DNA from: Puffinus mauretanicus
Lineage: Eukaryota; Chordata; Aves; Procellariiformes; Procellariidae
Assembly: GCA_023333565.1 (NCBI GenBank)
Contig: JAJKFH010001865.1
Coordinates: forward strand, 372,001 to 436,000
DNA length: 64,000 nt
Direction of reading: 5' to 3'
The first letter of the stretch is position 1, and each line of letters opens with the position of its first letter. Of the stretch, positions 28,751-43,511 are shown in pieces. The notes below the pieces were generated by a model that was given only the letters and a program-made list of their open reading frames with translations, had not been told where the DNA came from and made no database searches. Made by a program: the position numbers and the translations under genes.

Positions 28751-31700
28751 GCCTTGGACTATCTTTCCTTCTTTCATCTATGACTTTCCCTTCAGGGTGA
28801 CTTATTTTCAGTCCTTTAGGCAAAGTAGTCATATATTGCATCCAAAAAATTCATTTTAATGTTGTGAACTACGTATTTCTTAGAACTGATCTATGCTTTT
28901 CCTGAGCTTTAGTAGATCTGACTAAAATCAATTAAATGGAAAATATTGGCCTCAGTGGTATCTGGATATGATCTTGTCCTCCTCCCTGTCAATTCTCATC
29001 ATTTTTTTTATTACAAATCAGAGTTTTATTTTAATTAGAAATTCTATGGTGTTATAAAGTATGAGCATAAATATTGAAAACAATTCTATCATAGGAGACA
29101 GTATTGCCTTTTAGGCATTGCAAGGCCATCTATGGTTTGGGCATGGTATTATTGATATACAGATATGTATCCTTTTTTCTATAAGTGGGTTTCAAAATTT
29201 ACCAGTTTCTACCAGGAAACACTGAAGCATTGGAACACATCAACAAATGAAAGTTCTGTGGTAGTTTAAAAGTACTCTGAACTCAGAACAGGTATGGCAG
29301 ACAATGTAATATTTAAACTGTGTTTAAAGTCAATGTTAGTGCTGAAACTGTACTGTGATTTAAAATTTGATGAATCAAAATGCTGACATATATCCCCTGT
29401 TTCAGTGATACAGTTGAAGTTGCTATGTATATTTACTATAATTTGGAAATCACGTGGGGACAAGACAGCGTGATGATATGGGACACTTTTTAATCATAGC
29501 TGGGGCTTTGTTGTATTCTCATTAAATATGTGTGTGATCTTACCCACAAAGAGATGAAAGTATGCACTACCTTTGTATCAAAGGAAAGAATTAAAAATAG
29601 CCAAAAGCAAGACATCACTTCAGCAGATGAAGTACTGAGCAGACCTAAATACATCCACTATTTGCAAACACAAACAGAAAAAGTAAAACTCCTTGAAAAT
29701 ACAAGTTCATCAGAATAAATACTTTCCTTCAGAGAATGTTGACCAAATTTGACTTGGAAAAAAAAAATGAAAGGATTCTTGTCCATTAGGGAGCAAATTC
29801 ACTTTCAATTGGCTCTGAAAAGTTTATGGTTTAAAATTCCCTATGACAAGAAAGGTAAAAAAAAAAAAATCTAAAAGTTTAATTTAGAAAATTTGAAATT
29901 AATTTGACACTGGATGCCCTGACTTCAAAACGTATTTCAGCTGTCTTTCCTAAAGTTTCTAGGCTCCTTATTTTTCTATAAGGGTACTGACTTCATAGGG
30001 TATTGAATACCTAGAAATCTTGGGAACCACAGGTAATCACTGGAAACTGGTTTGTGAAAGGTAGGTTTGGAAAAGCTCCAGCTGAATCTAGGCTGCTTGA
30101 TACAGCCAAGCTTCTTCAGACAAGGGCAAAAGCTTGGTTACAATGGTTTCAACTCAGGTTTTCATATATTTTCTATATTCTTTCCTGTGGACTTGGGAAA
30201 TGAGCCATAGATTGACATCATATTTCATAATCCTGAGAACTGTAAAATGATCTTGAACCCTCCTGTCCTGGGTAATCCAAAAACTCCCAGACATTGATAA
30301 TGCCATAGTTTGTGATTATAAGACTGCCCTTAGAGACCTATTGCACAAAGTCACAAATCCTCAACTCCCTCAACGTCGTTCACCTGACCGCTTTTGCAGA
30401 GCAGGGTTGCCCTGGAGGTACATACCCTATGATTTCACATTCCTCAACAAATCACCAATGAAACTAGCAGGAAAAGGAGGCCTATACCTCATTGAAAGTT
30501 CAGTTTCTCCAGTAACTATCACATTAGTATGAAGCAGTTGGATTTAGAAAAGCCATTTTCTCAGAATACCCCAATCAGATTTTAAAGACATTAGAATTAA
30601 GGTCATTTTTCCATGACATATTTGTTTTCCTGCTATTGTTTCCTCAGACAGATACAAGGGCAATCTAAAGGTTATAGGAACATAGAAATTGTTGTACGAG
30701 ATTGGTTTAAGGAAGAAAGCATGATCTTTATAACCTCTTCCAAAATTACTATTGCCTAACTGACTGATAGTCATATAACTGCCAAAACTGTTTCTGAATC
30801 TTAAACTCTCAGCTTCAGGACTTACTGATCTGGGGGCAGGGAGGAAGGGGGAGAAGAGTCTAACAACAATAATGGAGGGTTGTTTACTTTCATGTCTTAG
30901 TAGTTTCATACTTCCTTGTTCCCTTGCTACAGAATGGGGAGAGCAGAAGTTCTAATTTTCTTGCAGCTCTCATTTGGGGGTGGGCTGCCTGTACATGCTA
31001 TTCCAGCAGCTGCGGCCATACTATTGATTTATGTAAAGGCACTAGGATATTCTTCATGCTAAACATCAATGCTTAAGCATTCTGGTATCTTAGTCACTGA
31101 TTTTTAAAAGGATTTAATTGAGCTCTCTGTGTGGTACCTGATTCCCTTTCCTCAGTTGCCACCGTTGGTTGTTGAGAACTACTAAAGTAGTTCACAGTAG
31201 TTCACAACTCCAGGTCAGTTTAACTTATATATGTGCCAACGCTTACTTCACTTACCACTGTGTAAACCTGTCTCCAAACTTAACATAAGTCAAAGTCTCT
31301 TATGGTTCTCCCTGACCTCACTTATCTAAAGATCATTGCTTTATCTGGAGCTCTTCTAGTGTGCATCCAAGTTCTTTTCCAGATTATTAATATAAGCATT
31401 AAAAAAACCCAGGAGCACCCTTGCTTTTGGATTTGGTCCCAGTAACACAGACTGGTATAATCTTATGCTCTGCATTCTGTTACTTGGTCAGGTTTTGATC
31501 AAAAAGCACATTGTCTCTTCTGAGGACCATTTAGCTTCTGTAGTAGATTTTGGGTGGGGAATTTAGTAAAAGTCTTTGGAAATTAACATGAATTGCTAGC
31601 TAGTTTTCCTTAATTACCTCCTTTTTCATACATTCAAAGAATTCTGAGAGATCATGGAAGCAATGTAATTTTCTCCTACTCTACAATCCTTGTTGTTTGT

Positions 31701-34700
31701 GTTGGACCTAGCAATCTTGCTATCCAAACAGAAAATGGCAGGACTTTTGAGAAGTCTTGCTAAAAATTGTGTTAGTTTCTGTGATAGATGTAAAATCACT
31801 TGGCATAGCAAAAATAAGGGTAGGACTTTGGATATAACATTACTATAGTCTATCTTTAACTTAAAAGAAAGAATAAGATTTCTGTTAATGAATTAATTAA
31901 AGCAAATGATTTTGTAATGTGCTAATACGGTGCAGTAAAGTGCTTGTCACCTACGTAATGGAAATATTTTAGTATCAAGAATCTTGCTGATATTTACTAG
32001 GTCAGATTATGTTTCTCAGGAAACTTGAAAATCGATGTTTCACATTCTTATGAATCTGTAATGCATGATGTAAGAGCCATAAAAATATGGTGTTGACCAA
32101 GAAAATAAAGTTATTCAAGAGTATTAAAATGAATATGTATATTCATATTCATATGTACTGAAGATAATCAGTGCATGCTAAAAGATGACAAGAGAAGGGC
32201 TTCTTACTGTAAAATTGGATTTCCAATGCCTGTCATTCATCTGGTAATCCGGGTAGTTTATCATACCAATCAATAAAATTTTTATGCTGTGTCAATGCTT
32301 ACTTTATTATAGAAATAACAAGAATGTTAAACTTAAACTTTGTTTCCAGTGTACAGTCATACTTCCTATGTAGCTTCAAGAACTGTCATGTAATGGCTTA
32401 ACAGGATGTACCTCATAGTTATCTACCAGTAAATATGAAGGTATTATCATTAAAAGAGGAACCATTGCTTCAATAGTTTCAATGTTGCCAATAGGAAGAG
32501 AACAGCCCTATTCTTTTCTTTGGCTTTAAAGTTACATTTGGAACAACAATAACTAACCAGGTCAAAAGACAACCTCAATTTATTCATATCAATGAAAGAA
32601 TGACAGTGATACATCACCAAAGAGATTACTGCTAACAGGTATCATTACCAATGACACATTGCCATTCTTGGGACTTAACCACTATTGTATAGTGTTTTGC
32701 TTTATAACAAGGAAAGCCAATGGAACCACTCATAGAAGAAAACACTGGCTTCAGTTAGGTTACAAAAATTTCTTCTTCACATTGAGCAGGTGACTACAGC
32801 TACAAATTTAAAAATTAGTGAAAACGGAGAAGAACCTAACCTTCCCTCCCCACATGGAATCTATATTTTACTGATGTGCAGTTTATCATTTTTCCAATCC
32901 TGGAAGCTGATCATGCAATAAATTTTCCTTCCTCCATCTATGGAACTCAGGTCACATGTGACTTTTGACACAATCTCCCAATCATACTGAAAAACTTGAA
33001 TTTACATCTTCTGTGTCATCTCTATGGATTAAATGTAACTACGCAAAAATCCACTATTGTGAAATTAGCATTTTTGGAGTAGAACACACAACTCTGATTA
33101 AACAGCACATTCACTATATAGTGAATATTCCACAATTGGCAAAGTAGGAGATAAAAGGCTTCAGAATTTCCAATGTACCTTCTAGTTTAAATCCTTTTCT
33201 TACAGCAGTTGGGATAATCATGACAAAATTCCATTTGGCAACAAAATATTTATTGAATACATTTTTGGAAATGTTTCATTTCCCAAGGATCTTGAGGTGT
33301 ATTGATTATGCAGCATCACAGTCAACTAATACTATGGAAAATGAGAGTGAAGACACTGCTGAAAGTTTTCAACAAGCAAGGAACAATATTAATGGGAAAA
33401 TTGTTTATTATTGTATCCATTCAAAAAGTGAAAGTTGTATTTTGCAGAAGTATTTTAATAGATCTGGGATAAGTCATTTCTGGCAGGAAGACTTCGGAAG
33501 GCAACACCTTAAAAGTAGATGAAAAGAAAGTTTAGGCCAACTTTTCAGCCTCTTCTAGAAGTCCCACCCACTTCACTCCTTCCCATGCCTCCCATCCACC
33601 ACCCTTCACAGCTGGTGCTGGTGGTGAATTCCATCAGAGGTAGGGAAATGGGCTCAGACTGGCCTCCCACATACTTTCAGAATTTTCAAAATAAGACACC
33701 AGCAGTGCCCTGAGAAGATCACGGGATGAATGTCTTCAAAGAACAAAGTGGTGACACTTGTTTCTGCTTACTACTTTTGCCAGCCAGTAATGCAGTCCAA
33801 GCAGATAGATGACCAAAGAAACAAAAAAAACACCAGCTGATGACTTCTGAAAGAGAACACATCAGAAGCTGACATCCACATACATGGTTGGATCACAGTA
33901 TACCATCATATATTTAACAGTTTATCACCAATACATACAAAACTTTTGAAAGACAATTTGCAGACATTTTGCATAATTGCTCATCTGCTTATTCTGTGTC
34001 TTAGAAGTAGATGGTATCATATCTTTCAATTTCTAAAGACTTTCAAAGAACTGGAAGTTATTCACAAATAAGAATCAACATGCTTGAAAATATGAGCTAC
34101 ATTTGTTTGAAAAAGCAGAAAAAGTTTGAGATCTGCCAGAAGCTGGATTTGCCACTGTCCTCCAGTGAGCAGCCTATGATCTAATAAATTGGTAGATGGT
34201 TATGACCAAACCACTGCTGATCTCAGTTTTTAACTCCATCATGCTTTGGAATTGTACTGCTCCTCATAAACTTTGTCCATCTGATAATTAATGACATTTT
34301 CATTTTCCAAATACAGGAAAGTGACCTAGAAGTTAGAAGATTTTCTGAAGTTTACACTGCTGTCTTGAAGACATACCCAGGACTGGAAACAGATTATTTA
34401 ACGTATTTACATTATTTCAAAATCTGAGCCTACCTGATATATTACCAAGAACAGAACAAAAGTCTTTCTCTCCAAAACCCACCTAATTTTTTTGAATATT
34501 GGAGGAGGGAGATTTTCAATTGACTAAGAGGGGTAAGATCTGGTAAACTGGAGAAAAAGGAATACCACTACAGAAAGTATGTAGTAGGAAAACAAAATCT
34601 AACTGATGCTAAAACCACTAAAGCCAAATCAAACTTGAAACACATTTCTATGTTTCATATATTTAACACTGAGGGCATAATCTGAAATTGAATGATAGAT

Positions 34701-37700
34701 ATCCAGAGAAGTACCAAAGTAGTCCAAGTAGCAAACTGGCTCAGGGAACAAGAATGACTTTTTGGCACTGCTTCCTATTAGCAAACTCATTCAAAGGCAG
34801 ATACTAAATATAATGGCCATACAGAGGATTCCACACTGGGATAAATCAAAGTTGCATTTTTTTCAGGTTGAATACAACATCACATCCTTTCCTTTTAGTC
34901 CTAATAAGACTAATGCCTGCTCAAAGCTGCAATCATTTGCCTTATGATGAATGAATTACTGGCCTCAGTGTAACTCATACAGGTGGGAATCATCACACGA
35001 AGACCATCACCACAGCTGGTATTAATTATCAGATTAAGGGTAATATAAAAAAAGATTAAGTAATGTGATGGATTTGTGTTGCTGTTTCTCTGCTGTCTTG
35101 TGTATATATATCTTGTAGATAGATGACTGGCTACCTTTTTATCACCCAGATAAGAAGAATGATACAAGAAATTGAAAGAATAATAATCCCACCATATAAC
35201 ATACTTTGTGTGCATTCAAACGTTATCTAAAGCAACATCTTCCTTGTCACCCAGGAGCTGTCTTAATAAATCATTGACAGATGATAGTAAATGTCCTCAG
35301 CAGTCAACACCTGAAGCGATTAATTTCTTCAACCTTGGCTTGGAAGGCTCTTTGCTGTAATTATACTAAATACACAAACTTTGTCAAGCCTGAAACATTG
35401 GCATGTATATTGTACATGTAGGTCCCAGTTCTTCTCCTTGACGCACTTGCTTTGGAGTCAGTGGAAATTCTTTGAGAAAAAGCGAAATCAGAGATGATCT
35501 CTTAGGGATGATGAAGTTGGCACAACAATTAGTTTGTGAACAGCTATTTCCAGAATTTCCTAATGCTGTCAGAAGACACTGGGGATTCAACTGTTCATTT
35601 TTTACCTTTCATCTTTTCCAGCAACCTATCTCTTAACAAATCTAAGTAATTTTCTTTCCTAACTAGTCTGTGTTGAATTTGCAAAGGCTTTCTTAAATTC
35701 AAATGCATCTTTGTCTGGAAGGAGTTCTAAACAACTTTCAGAGCCCTCCACCCTTACATACACAAATGTATGCATTATATACATTAGTGGCCCAGCTTAG
35801 TTCACGGCCAGAACCTTAACAGCTGAGGAGGGGCTGGCTTTCTTCCCTATGGTAGTCTTCATGACATCATTCTGAATGAAGGTCAAGGGACCAGTTCACC
35901 AGAGCCATTGCATTGTGTCACCAGTGATTCCTAAAGAGCCATATGAATGCAGATAAGTGCATGAAGAGGACAGAGAGGTGTATTTCAGCAGAGGTGAGGT
36001 GGTGGACAGGGCTCCATGAGGTCACCAGAATCAGGAACCACTGCCTTCACCCAGCTTCCACACTGATTTCTAGTACAATGAGTAACTTAATCTCTCTGTA
36101 TCTCAGTTCTCATATTTAGATTAAACCATACACCTTTTTTTTGTTTTGTGTCATTCAAACTTAGATTGCAAAGTATTACGGCAGCGAATATAGCATGTCA
36201 AGCATAACTGGACCTTTATCTCAGCTGAGGCCTTCAGATGTTTCTGCAGTATAATAAGAGAAAAAAAGTAATTAACATCAATGTGAATGGACTTTTTCAG
36301 TATTAATAATATGCAGTAAATCTGAAAACTTAGTAGATTTTAATATTTTCACTGGAAGACAATGCTATGTTTTCTGTGCTGTAAGTTAAACTTCATTTAA
36401 GGTGAGAAACAACAGGACAAAAGGTAAGAGGGAAAGGACTAGATTTGAGCTGTAATCCACTGACTGTCAGAGTTTCAAGCTGTTCCTCCCATTATTTCCA
36501 GACTCACTAGTGATTGTCCTGACTTACACAGCAGTAATAAATATTTGTTTCCTGTAATCTTTTCCCCATGACTGACTGTAGGCCCCTTTCCCCCCATATT
36601 CTATAAGCAAGTTAAGCAGTTTGTCTGAGGTGATGTGAAGGCTCTAGCTCGTTTACGATGTGGAACCTCCCTTTATAGCTCTTTCGCTGTTGGGAGAGAG
36701 GGGTTAGTTGAGGTAATAAGGAAATATGAGGATTTTAATTGCTGAATAATTATTACTAGCATAGTTGGCAAAATATAACTCTCTGAAGGATTTGGGAGAA
36801 ACATTAAAAGTCTATGTGCAAGAGTAGCCAACATGAAGTATGTTAGGGCCCTACAAAATAATTTTGATAATAAAATAGTTAAAAGGCACTTTTGGGTATA
36901 GATGAAAACAGTATTTTATAAACAAAATAAATTGCCACTTTCTTACATTGCTGAATTAAAAAAAAATTAGAATAACAGACAAACAAAACCTCATACTTGA
37001 TTTAATACATTGTCATTTTGTATAACTTAGAATTATTAAAGCAATAAACTTGAAATGGGGAATTAGGTAACATTTATTGCACTGTTACTGTTTGTTCACA
37101 AGAGGACTTTTAGACATACATTTAAAAAAATATGACATAGTTAATAACTGCTAGATTTTTGTTACCCTTGTTAATTTTGATAATTAAAGTTTATGTCCTG
37201 AAATGTAAAACAATACCTTTGCAATGCAAAAAGAACTTCCACATAAACTGTGTTGAATCACATTTAAATCAGGTAGCTGTTTTCCAGAAGAAAATTTGGA
37301 ATTACAGAGAAAGAAAGCACTGGTGTTACACCATACATTTCTCACAAAGTACAAGAAGGTTTAAACTTTCCAGTGGTTCTATTAATCACAGAGAATCTGT
37401 TTATAGCCAAATTCAGGTTGTGCTGGATGTAGAGATTTGCAATTAAATATTATTGCCAATTAAGTGCAACTAACCAATTCTATCATAAATTAGAATGAGA
37501 TCTATCTCCAGACCCTCTCCTATGATTCTAAAAAGCTGTTCTAGTGGATGAAGCACTGGGTTCTAGTGCATCTGCCATGATCTAAAGGAAATCACTTACC
37601 TCCTTATCCTCAGAACTGTGACTGTTATGCATTTTGCTGAAAAGAGAATCACTTATATATCGGATTATAAAGTCTGGTTTAGTCTTTCATACTCTTCCTG

Positions 37701-39074
37701 TCTAGATAACTACTAGTTTTGTTCTTAAGTTCCTGAAACACAGGCCCGTAAGTGAGGCAGTTCACAATTCCCACTCTCTAAGACTCATTACAGAACAATA
37801 TGATCCTAGATTTTAGGTGAACCTTCTTTAATAATTCTAGATCTTTGGAAAGAAAGGAGAAATAGAATTAGCAGCAGGGGCTTAAGAAAAACTTGTAGAC
37901 ACTTTGGGTTCTGTCCTTGCTTGTAGTTCTTGTTGGCAAGTGATGTCAACTGTAGAAAGAGAGGACTTTGTTCCTAAACAATCCGTGGCTGCAATAACAG
38001 GAAGATGTCTCAATTCATTTGTCATTTTGTTCCTTTTTATCAAGTATAAACTGAACAGTTCAGAACTGACATATTGAAGTGATCATCAGACTGGTTTCCT
38101 ACATCTTCTTGTGTATGGATCTATTTCTTTGGCAACAACACAGTGAGATACTTGGCCACAGAACTGGTAATCTGATTAGATAGGAAAGGTATTGTCACAT
38201 ACAACTCAAATTGTTTGCCAACTATTACTGCTTGAGTGAGAACACAAAGCTTTTCCTTTGCATTTTTTACAACATCTATGATAATGGCATCACATCCTGA
38301 TTGTTGAAAATGCAATTCTAATAGAAAATAAATATTGAAATCCCTTCTGTTTCCATTCTGGTATTTGTGGCTTTGATCAGAACTAGAACCTGAGTTTTCC
38401 TATGTTTTAATTGTCAACAAAAGGACAAGCAAGTGGGTTGTAGCTGCAGCAACTATTTTGTACAAAGGTTATAGAATAGATCTCAGATGCAGTTGGGCAT
38501 GGTATTGCCAAGGCTTTAAGATTACATTTGCTATTGAATATGTTGCAACCATTAAAAAATGAACATTGGGCATAATATAATCACGATGCCTAAAACAGCA
38601 GAGTAATTACATTGATGGATTGCAGAGCTCTTCGTAACAGACATAACATATAAAAAACTATATTCAGAGGGTATTGTTTGAGTTTAAAATGACAGAAATT
38701 GATCATTTATCAAACCCCACAAAATAAATCAGATTCTTCATATTAAACTTTAGCACAGGACTCTATAACCTCATATTTTGATAGCTGTGATACATTAAGA
38801 CATAGATTAAATGGGGTTTAACAATATCACAGCATGATAGACACTGATCAGATAAAGAGCTTCACAAGAATCCCATTTTAAGCTTGAGGAGTTGTTTTAT
38901 TTATATGTTCAGCATGACTTCCATCACCTTTTTCTTCATTTTGCTTTCAAAAGAGCAAGGCACGATCATTGCCTCCCCAAGCAGGTTCCTTCTGGCAGCA
39001 ATCATTTGATGAGACTCATACCTTCTTCCTCATCTTATCATCTTATCTCTGATACAATGTTCAACTGATGACTA
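28751..39074. other. AT-rich gene-poor interval
   Basis: Ten kilobases with no open frame over about 120 codons and no recognisable protein family. I looked for V-beta features (paired Cys with WYRQ and YFC, 23-RSS) and trypsinogen motifs (IVGG, GDSGGP), genes often found in TRB loci, and saw none. A-rich runs occur at 29758-29768 and 29858-29870. The stretch near 31370-31460 may be an old interspersed repeat, but I cannot assign it. Confidence 0.5.
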
Positions 39075-39930
39075 GTTATTAGTGGCACTCCTCAGGTATT
39101 GATTCAGAGACTAGTAAGGTTTAAAGTCTTTATTAATGGCCTGCATGATGGGGTGGCATGCACTCTCAGCAAGATCACAGATGATAGCAAACTGGGGTGG
39201 GAGTGGTCCATAGAGTGGAGGGCAGGGCTGCCATTGAGACAGACCTTGGCAGGCTGGAAAAATGGGCTGACAGAAACCTCATGTAAGTCAATGAAGGCAA
39301 ATATAAAGTCCAGCATTCTTGATGAACAAGTTAAACGTGTGAGAAGCACATCATTGCAGCAAAGACAGCCACCTGCATCTTGGTCTGTATTGGCTAGAGC
39401 ACAGCCATTGAAGGAAGCGATTCTTCATCTCTCCTTAGTACTTGTGAGATTGCATCTGGACTACCATGTCCAGTTTTGGTATCCTCAGTACAAGAAAGAA
39501 ACTGATATCCTGGAGGGAGCCCAGAGACAAGCAACAAAGACGATTGGTGGGCTGGAGCACATGAAGTGTAAGGACATATTAAAAGAGCTCAGTTTGTTCA
39601 GTCTAAAGAAAAGAAGGCTAAAGAAGATCTTACTTGCTGTCCCCAATTATGTAATGGGTGCTAGCAGACAATGTGGATTCAGACTCTAAGATTCATCGTG
39701 ACAGAAGGAGACAACAGACACAAGTTGCATCAAGAAAAATTGTACTTAGATACCAGGAAAAAAAGTTCACAAGCAGGGTAGTCCAACACGGAACAGACTG
39801 CCCAATGAGATGTGGATGTCCACCCTTGGAGATACTCATACCTTGACTAAGTATCCCTGAGTAACCTGAGCTAAACTGGGCCTACTCTGGCTGGGGCTTT
39901 GCCCCAGATTACCTCTTTATGTCCCTTCTG
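39075..39930 (+). mobile_element. CR1 LINE, strongly decayed
   Basis: Recognisable in order are VFINGLHDGVACTLSK with a following ITDDSKLG (from FADDTKLGG), VRLHLDYHVQFWYPQYKKE, ILEGAQRQATK and GLEHMKCKDILKELSLFSL. The open frame at 39099-39689 spans these blocks but is not a functional gene. The end near 39930 lacks the terminal octamers. Divergence is clearly larger than in the copy at 5228. Confidence 0.88.
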
Positions 39931-42926
39931 TTACATGCAATATTTTGTTACAGGCAAAAGGGAGCACAGCGTATATATGGAGCTAAGAAATTATTTGTTA
40001 GCCTAATTAAAAAAACCAAACAAACCAAAAAACCTAATCAAAAGACAACAAACAGTTATTGTTAGTCCAGTTACAACAATACTAACCCTTCTATCAAAAA
40101 AAGAAAATTCATGAGGCTATACATCCAACACAAACTATTCTGTGATTTTATGAGAACTTCTGTGATTAAGCTGACGTGCTTCTTGGATGTGAAGTCAGCT
40201 GTATCAAAAGAGGAGAGGAGTATTACCTCATCAAATATCATCTGTGTTGCTCCTCTGCTGTGTTCCTGTGTCTTCAGTGCCATGTGAGGACCTGTCTGTG
40301 AAGTTCGTTCATATGAGGAAGTTTGCAAGAAATAAATGCAGAGTGTACAGATTTTCCCAAAGGGGTAGTTTGAAACTTCATGAACAGGAGATAGAATAAG
40401 ATAATTACTATGTTGCCAAACTAATGATGGCATGCCAAACTGAGGAGGAATAGTCTGGCTTCCTTGGTTACCTTCCTGGTATGACAGTTACAAGCTCTCT
40501 CCATATTAATTGTCATGCACATGAACACCAGCATTTTGCATCTTTATAAAATTTGAGAAAATGAACTAATTATATCTCATTGTAATGTTATGTTTAGAAA
40601 CTGAAGCATAAAGAAATTATTTAAATGAAGCCAGTGAGAAAGTCAACATAATCAGAAAGCCATCATTTTGGTGTTTGACTAAAAGGTAATCTCTTCTGCT
40701 CCTAAGATATGTTAAGAACTGAAGGGACCAGGCTCAAGAAATACTGAAAGATGATCGGGGATATCAGCTATGTACTCACACAGAATTGTCACAAGAAATG
40801 AACACAGAGAATAGGATTTCAGCAGTACAGGTAAACTTAGTGTTATGTGAAATACACACAAAATAGTTCGGCTCTCAAGTTTAAAAATGGTGTATCTTGA
40901 CCTTCATCTATATTTAAGGTAGGAAGTAATAAACATGCCATGCCACCAGTTACTCTGGTAAATAGTCATTTGTAAAGTATTTTGACTATCCGCTTGAGTA
41001 CACGAACAATGACTGGTTTTGCTTGCAGTGATGGATTTCAGATAAGATAAAATAAATTTTAGGAATGTCAGGATTGCTGTAAAAAGCTAGAACATATATC
41101 CTCTATAGTCCAGTGATTACCTTTTATGCCTTACCTATACTTCCTGGGATCTTATGCTAGCAAGATAATTTAAGACACCAATCTGTAGACTAAAAGACTG
41201 ATAAAACAGATTTAGAAAAGAGCATTCCCACTAAAACTACAGTTCGTTTGACTTTTCCTTCTATATATGAATAAGACAACAACAGTATTGGAAAATGATT
41301 TTGTTTTAGTTTCACTATGAAGTACATTGTTCTTAAGGTAATTGGAAAAAGTGTGTGAAGTTTGGAGTCTAGTTTTCAGTTTCTACCCTCTAGAAATGCC
41401 TAAGGAAATATTATCACAAAAAAAAAAACTAAACCAAAACCCAAATAAACCCAAGAGGTTTGTTTTGGTTTTAAGCCTTTGATCTAAAAGTATTAGGGAA
41501 ATTCAGTTGGCCCATTAATGTACTAGATTTGAAGGGGAAATTCCATTTCTGTAGTAGAAAATACATAAATTTAATTTTTTCACTAAGATTATTTTTTCCC
41601 CGCTCCCTTGCCTATGGACAAACTTAGACGGACACCTAAATAACATTTCCCTGCTTTTCCCTTGTCAGCTTTGTGACTGTGGTTCCTGAGGTGACCAGGA
41701 TAGTTCCCCTATAGTACTTGCCCACAATTCTTTTCTTTGGCTTGCAAACTTCATTGAGTTAAGTTGCTTTTATATGCAAAAGTTCTAAACCTCTGTCTTC
41801 CTGAAACTTTATTATTCATGAGACTGGAACAAGCAATATATGTCAGCCACCCAATTAGTCTCCTGTAATGCACTTTTCAATTGCAATGCTATTGCAACAG
41901 CTCATTGCAGAGTTAATGGGGCTGATTGCAGCACGCAGACGTACACAACTGGGAAAGGATTCTCTCCTCCAAAAGTGAATACTTCAGTATTTCTTCATGT
42001 GGAGCTTGTTTCCTGTATATTATGACTTGGTCCTCCTAATCAAGACGGAAAATTCCTCACTAATTCTTCTGTCATTTAGTAAAATTTGTAAAAGTAAATA
42101 TTATCTACAAGGTCCACTTGCAGTACTAAGTCTGAAGGAGCTGAATATTCACATAAACTTTTGCCACATCAAAAGGTTAAATGTTTGGAGAGCTCCAAAA
42201 CATCAGTACCATGATAAAGTTAGTTCTCAACAAGTTTTAAACTCCACTAGTGAACCTCTCGTATCTGGTAGACTAGTTCATAAGACAAAAGATCTCACTT
42301 TTATGACATATTTCTTCTTTTTTTCTATTCTGACACCAAGCAACAGATGCTTAACTCTTTTATAAGGCTAAAGTTGGAGAAGATAAAGTCCTCCCTTATA
42401 AGTATAGGTTACCTGACATCCATCACACTTTACCTGTAAGATATTCTTTTACAATTTTCAAATTCTAATCCTGATTCCTTGAAATGGTTCATTTACATCA
42501 AGTCGTTGCAAAACCAGCAGTTTTCCATAGATTTTTCAAACGACAATGCGGTGCTGTAAAATAAGATTGAGGAAGAACTCATCATATTTCTACTTCAGTT
42601 CATGGGTTACTGTGTTCTTGTGGGCAGACACCACTTGATGCTTCCAGACGAAAAAAACTGGTTGAAAAAAATTAGTATGAAAAAAGCTATTACTCTTCAT
42701 AGCATGTGTCTGAAATAATTGTCACAAAGCTTTGTTCTGCCATCCACTTTTTTTGGTATTTCAACCTAATTTAGTACCCCACTGACTTACATTGAATGTT
42801 ATGCAGGCACTGGGACGTTGCAGAAAACAGTGCTATTCATTAATATTAATATTAATGAATTCCCTACTGACCAAGATGGGTAGATATGACCTTTGGACTT
42901 TTTTAATACAAAATTGCATCCATCTT
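39931..42926. other. AT-rich interval, no gene seen
   Basis: Short open frames only, none with family resemblance. A run of A lies at 41417-41428. Confidence 0.45.
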
Positions 42927-43511
42927 TGTGGTGGGTTGACCCTAGCCAGCAGGCAAACACCCACCCATTCTCTTGCTCAATCTCCTCTTCTGTGGGATGG
43001 GGAAGAAATAGAAGGAAGATGAGAAGACTCATGGATCTAGATAATGACAATTTAACAAGCAAAGCAAAAGCTGCACACGCAAGCAAAGCAAAAAGATGAA
43101 TTCATTCACTGCTTCCCATTGGCAGGCAGATGTCCAGCCATTTCCTGAAAAACAGGGCCTCAACATGTTTAATAGTTACTTTGGAAGACAAACACCATAA
43201 CCACAAGCATCCACCCGTTTTCTTCTCCTTTCTCTGAGTTTTTATTGCTGAGTGCAACGTCGTATGGGATGGGATATCCCTTTGGCCAGTTGGAGTCAGC
43301 TGTCCCTGCTGTGTCGCCTCCTAACCTCTTGCCCACCCCCAGCCTACTCTCTTCGGAGGGGAAGAGAAAAAGCCTTGACGCTGTGCCAGCACTGATCAGC
43401 AATAACCAAAACACTGGTGTGTTATCAAGTCTGTTTTATCCCCAAATGTAAAGCACAGCACCATATGGGCTGCTATGAAAGAAGTTAACTCCATCCCAGC
43501 CAGGCCCAGCA
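42927..43511 (-). mobile_element. Solo LTR, ERVL-like family
   Basis: A 585-bp element beginning TGTGGTGGGTTGACC and ending GGCCCAGCA. It is collinear with the solo LTR at 28163 along its whole length, including the AAGCAAAGCAAAAGCTGCA, GGCAGATGTC and CCTCCTAACCTCTTGCCCA-type regions. The flanks ATCTT and TATTG do not match, so the target duplication has decayed or the ends are slightly off. Confidence 0.85.

Noticed and set aside
31370..31460. Possible old LINE or other repeat
   Set aside because: Phrase-level resemblance to interspersed repeats only; no diagnostic end or coding block could be identified.
32965..33147. Open frame starting MTQSPNH that recalls the start of V regions
   Set aside because: It has no WYRQ or YYC motif, no leader exon and no RSS after it, and it is on the opposite strand to TRB. 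The resemblance is limited to a few residues.
33220..33522. 100-residue plus-strand open frame
   Set aside because: There is no known motif and no exon context, and the composition is typical of AT-rich non-coding DNA.
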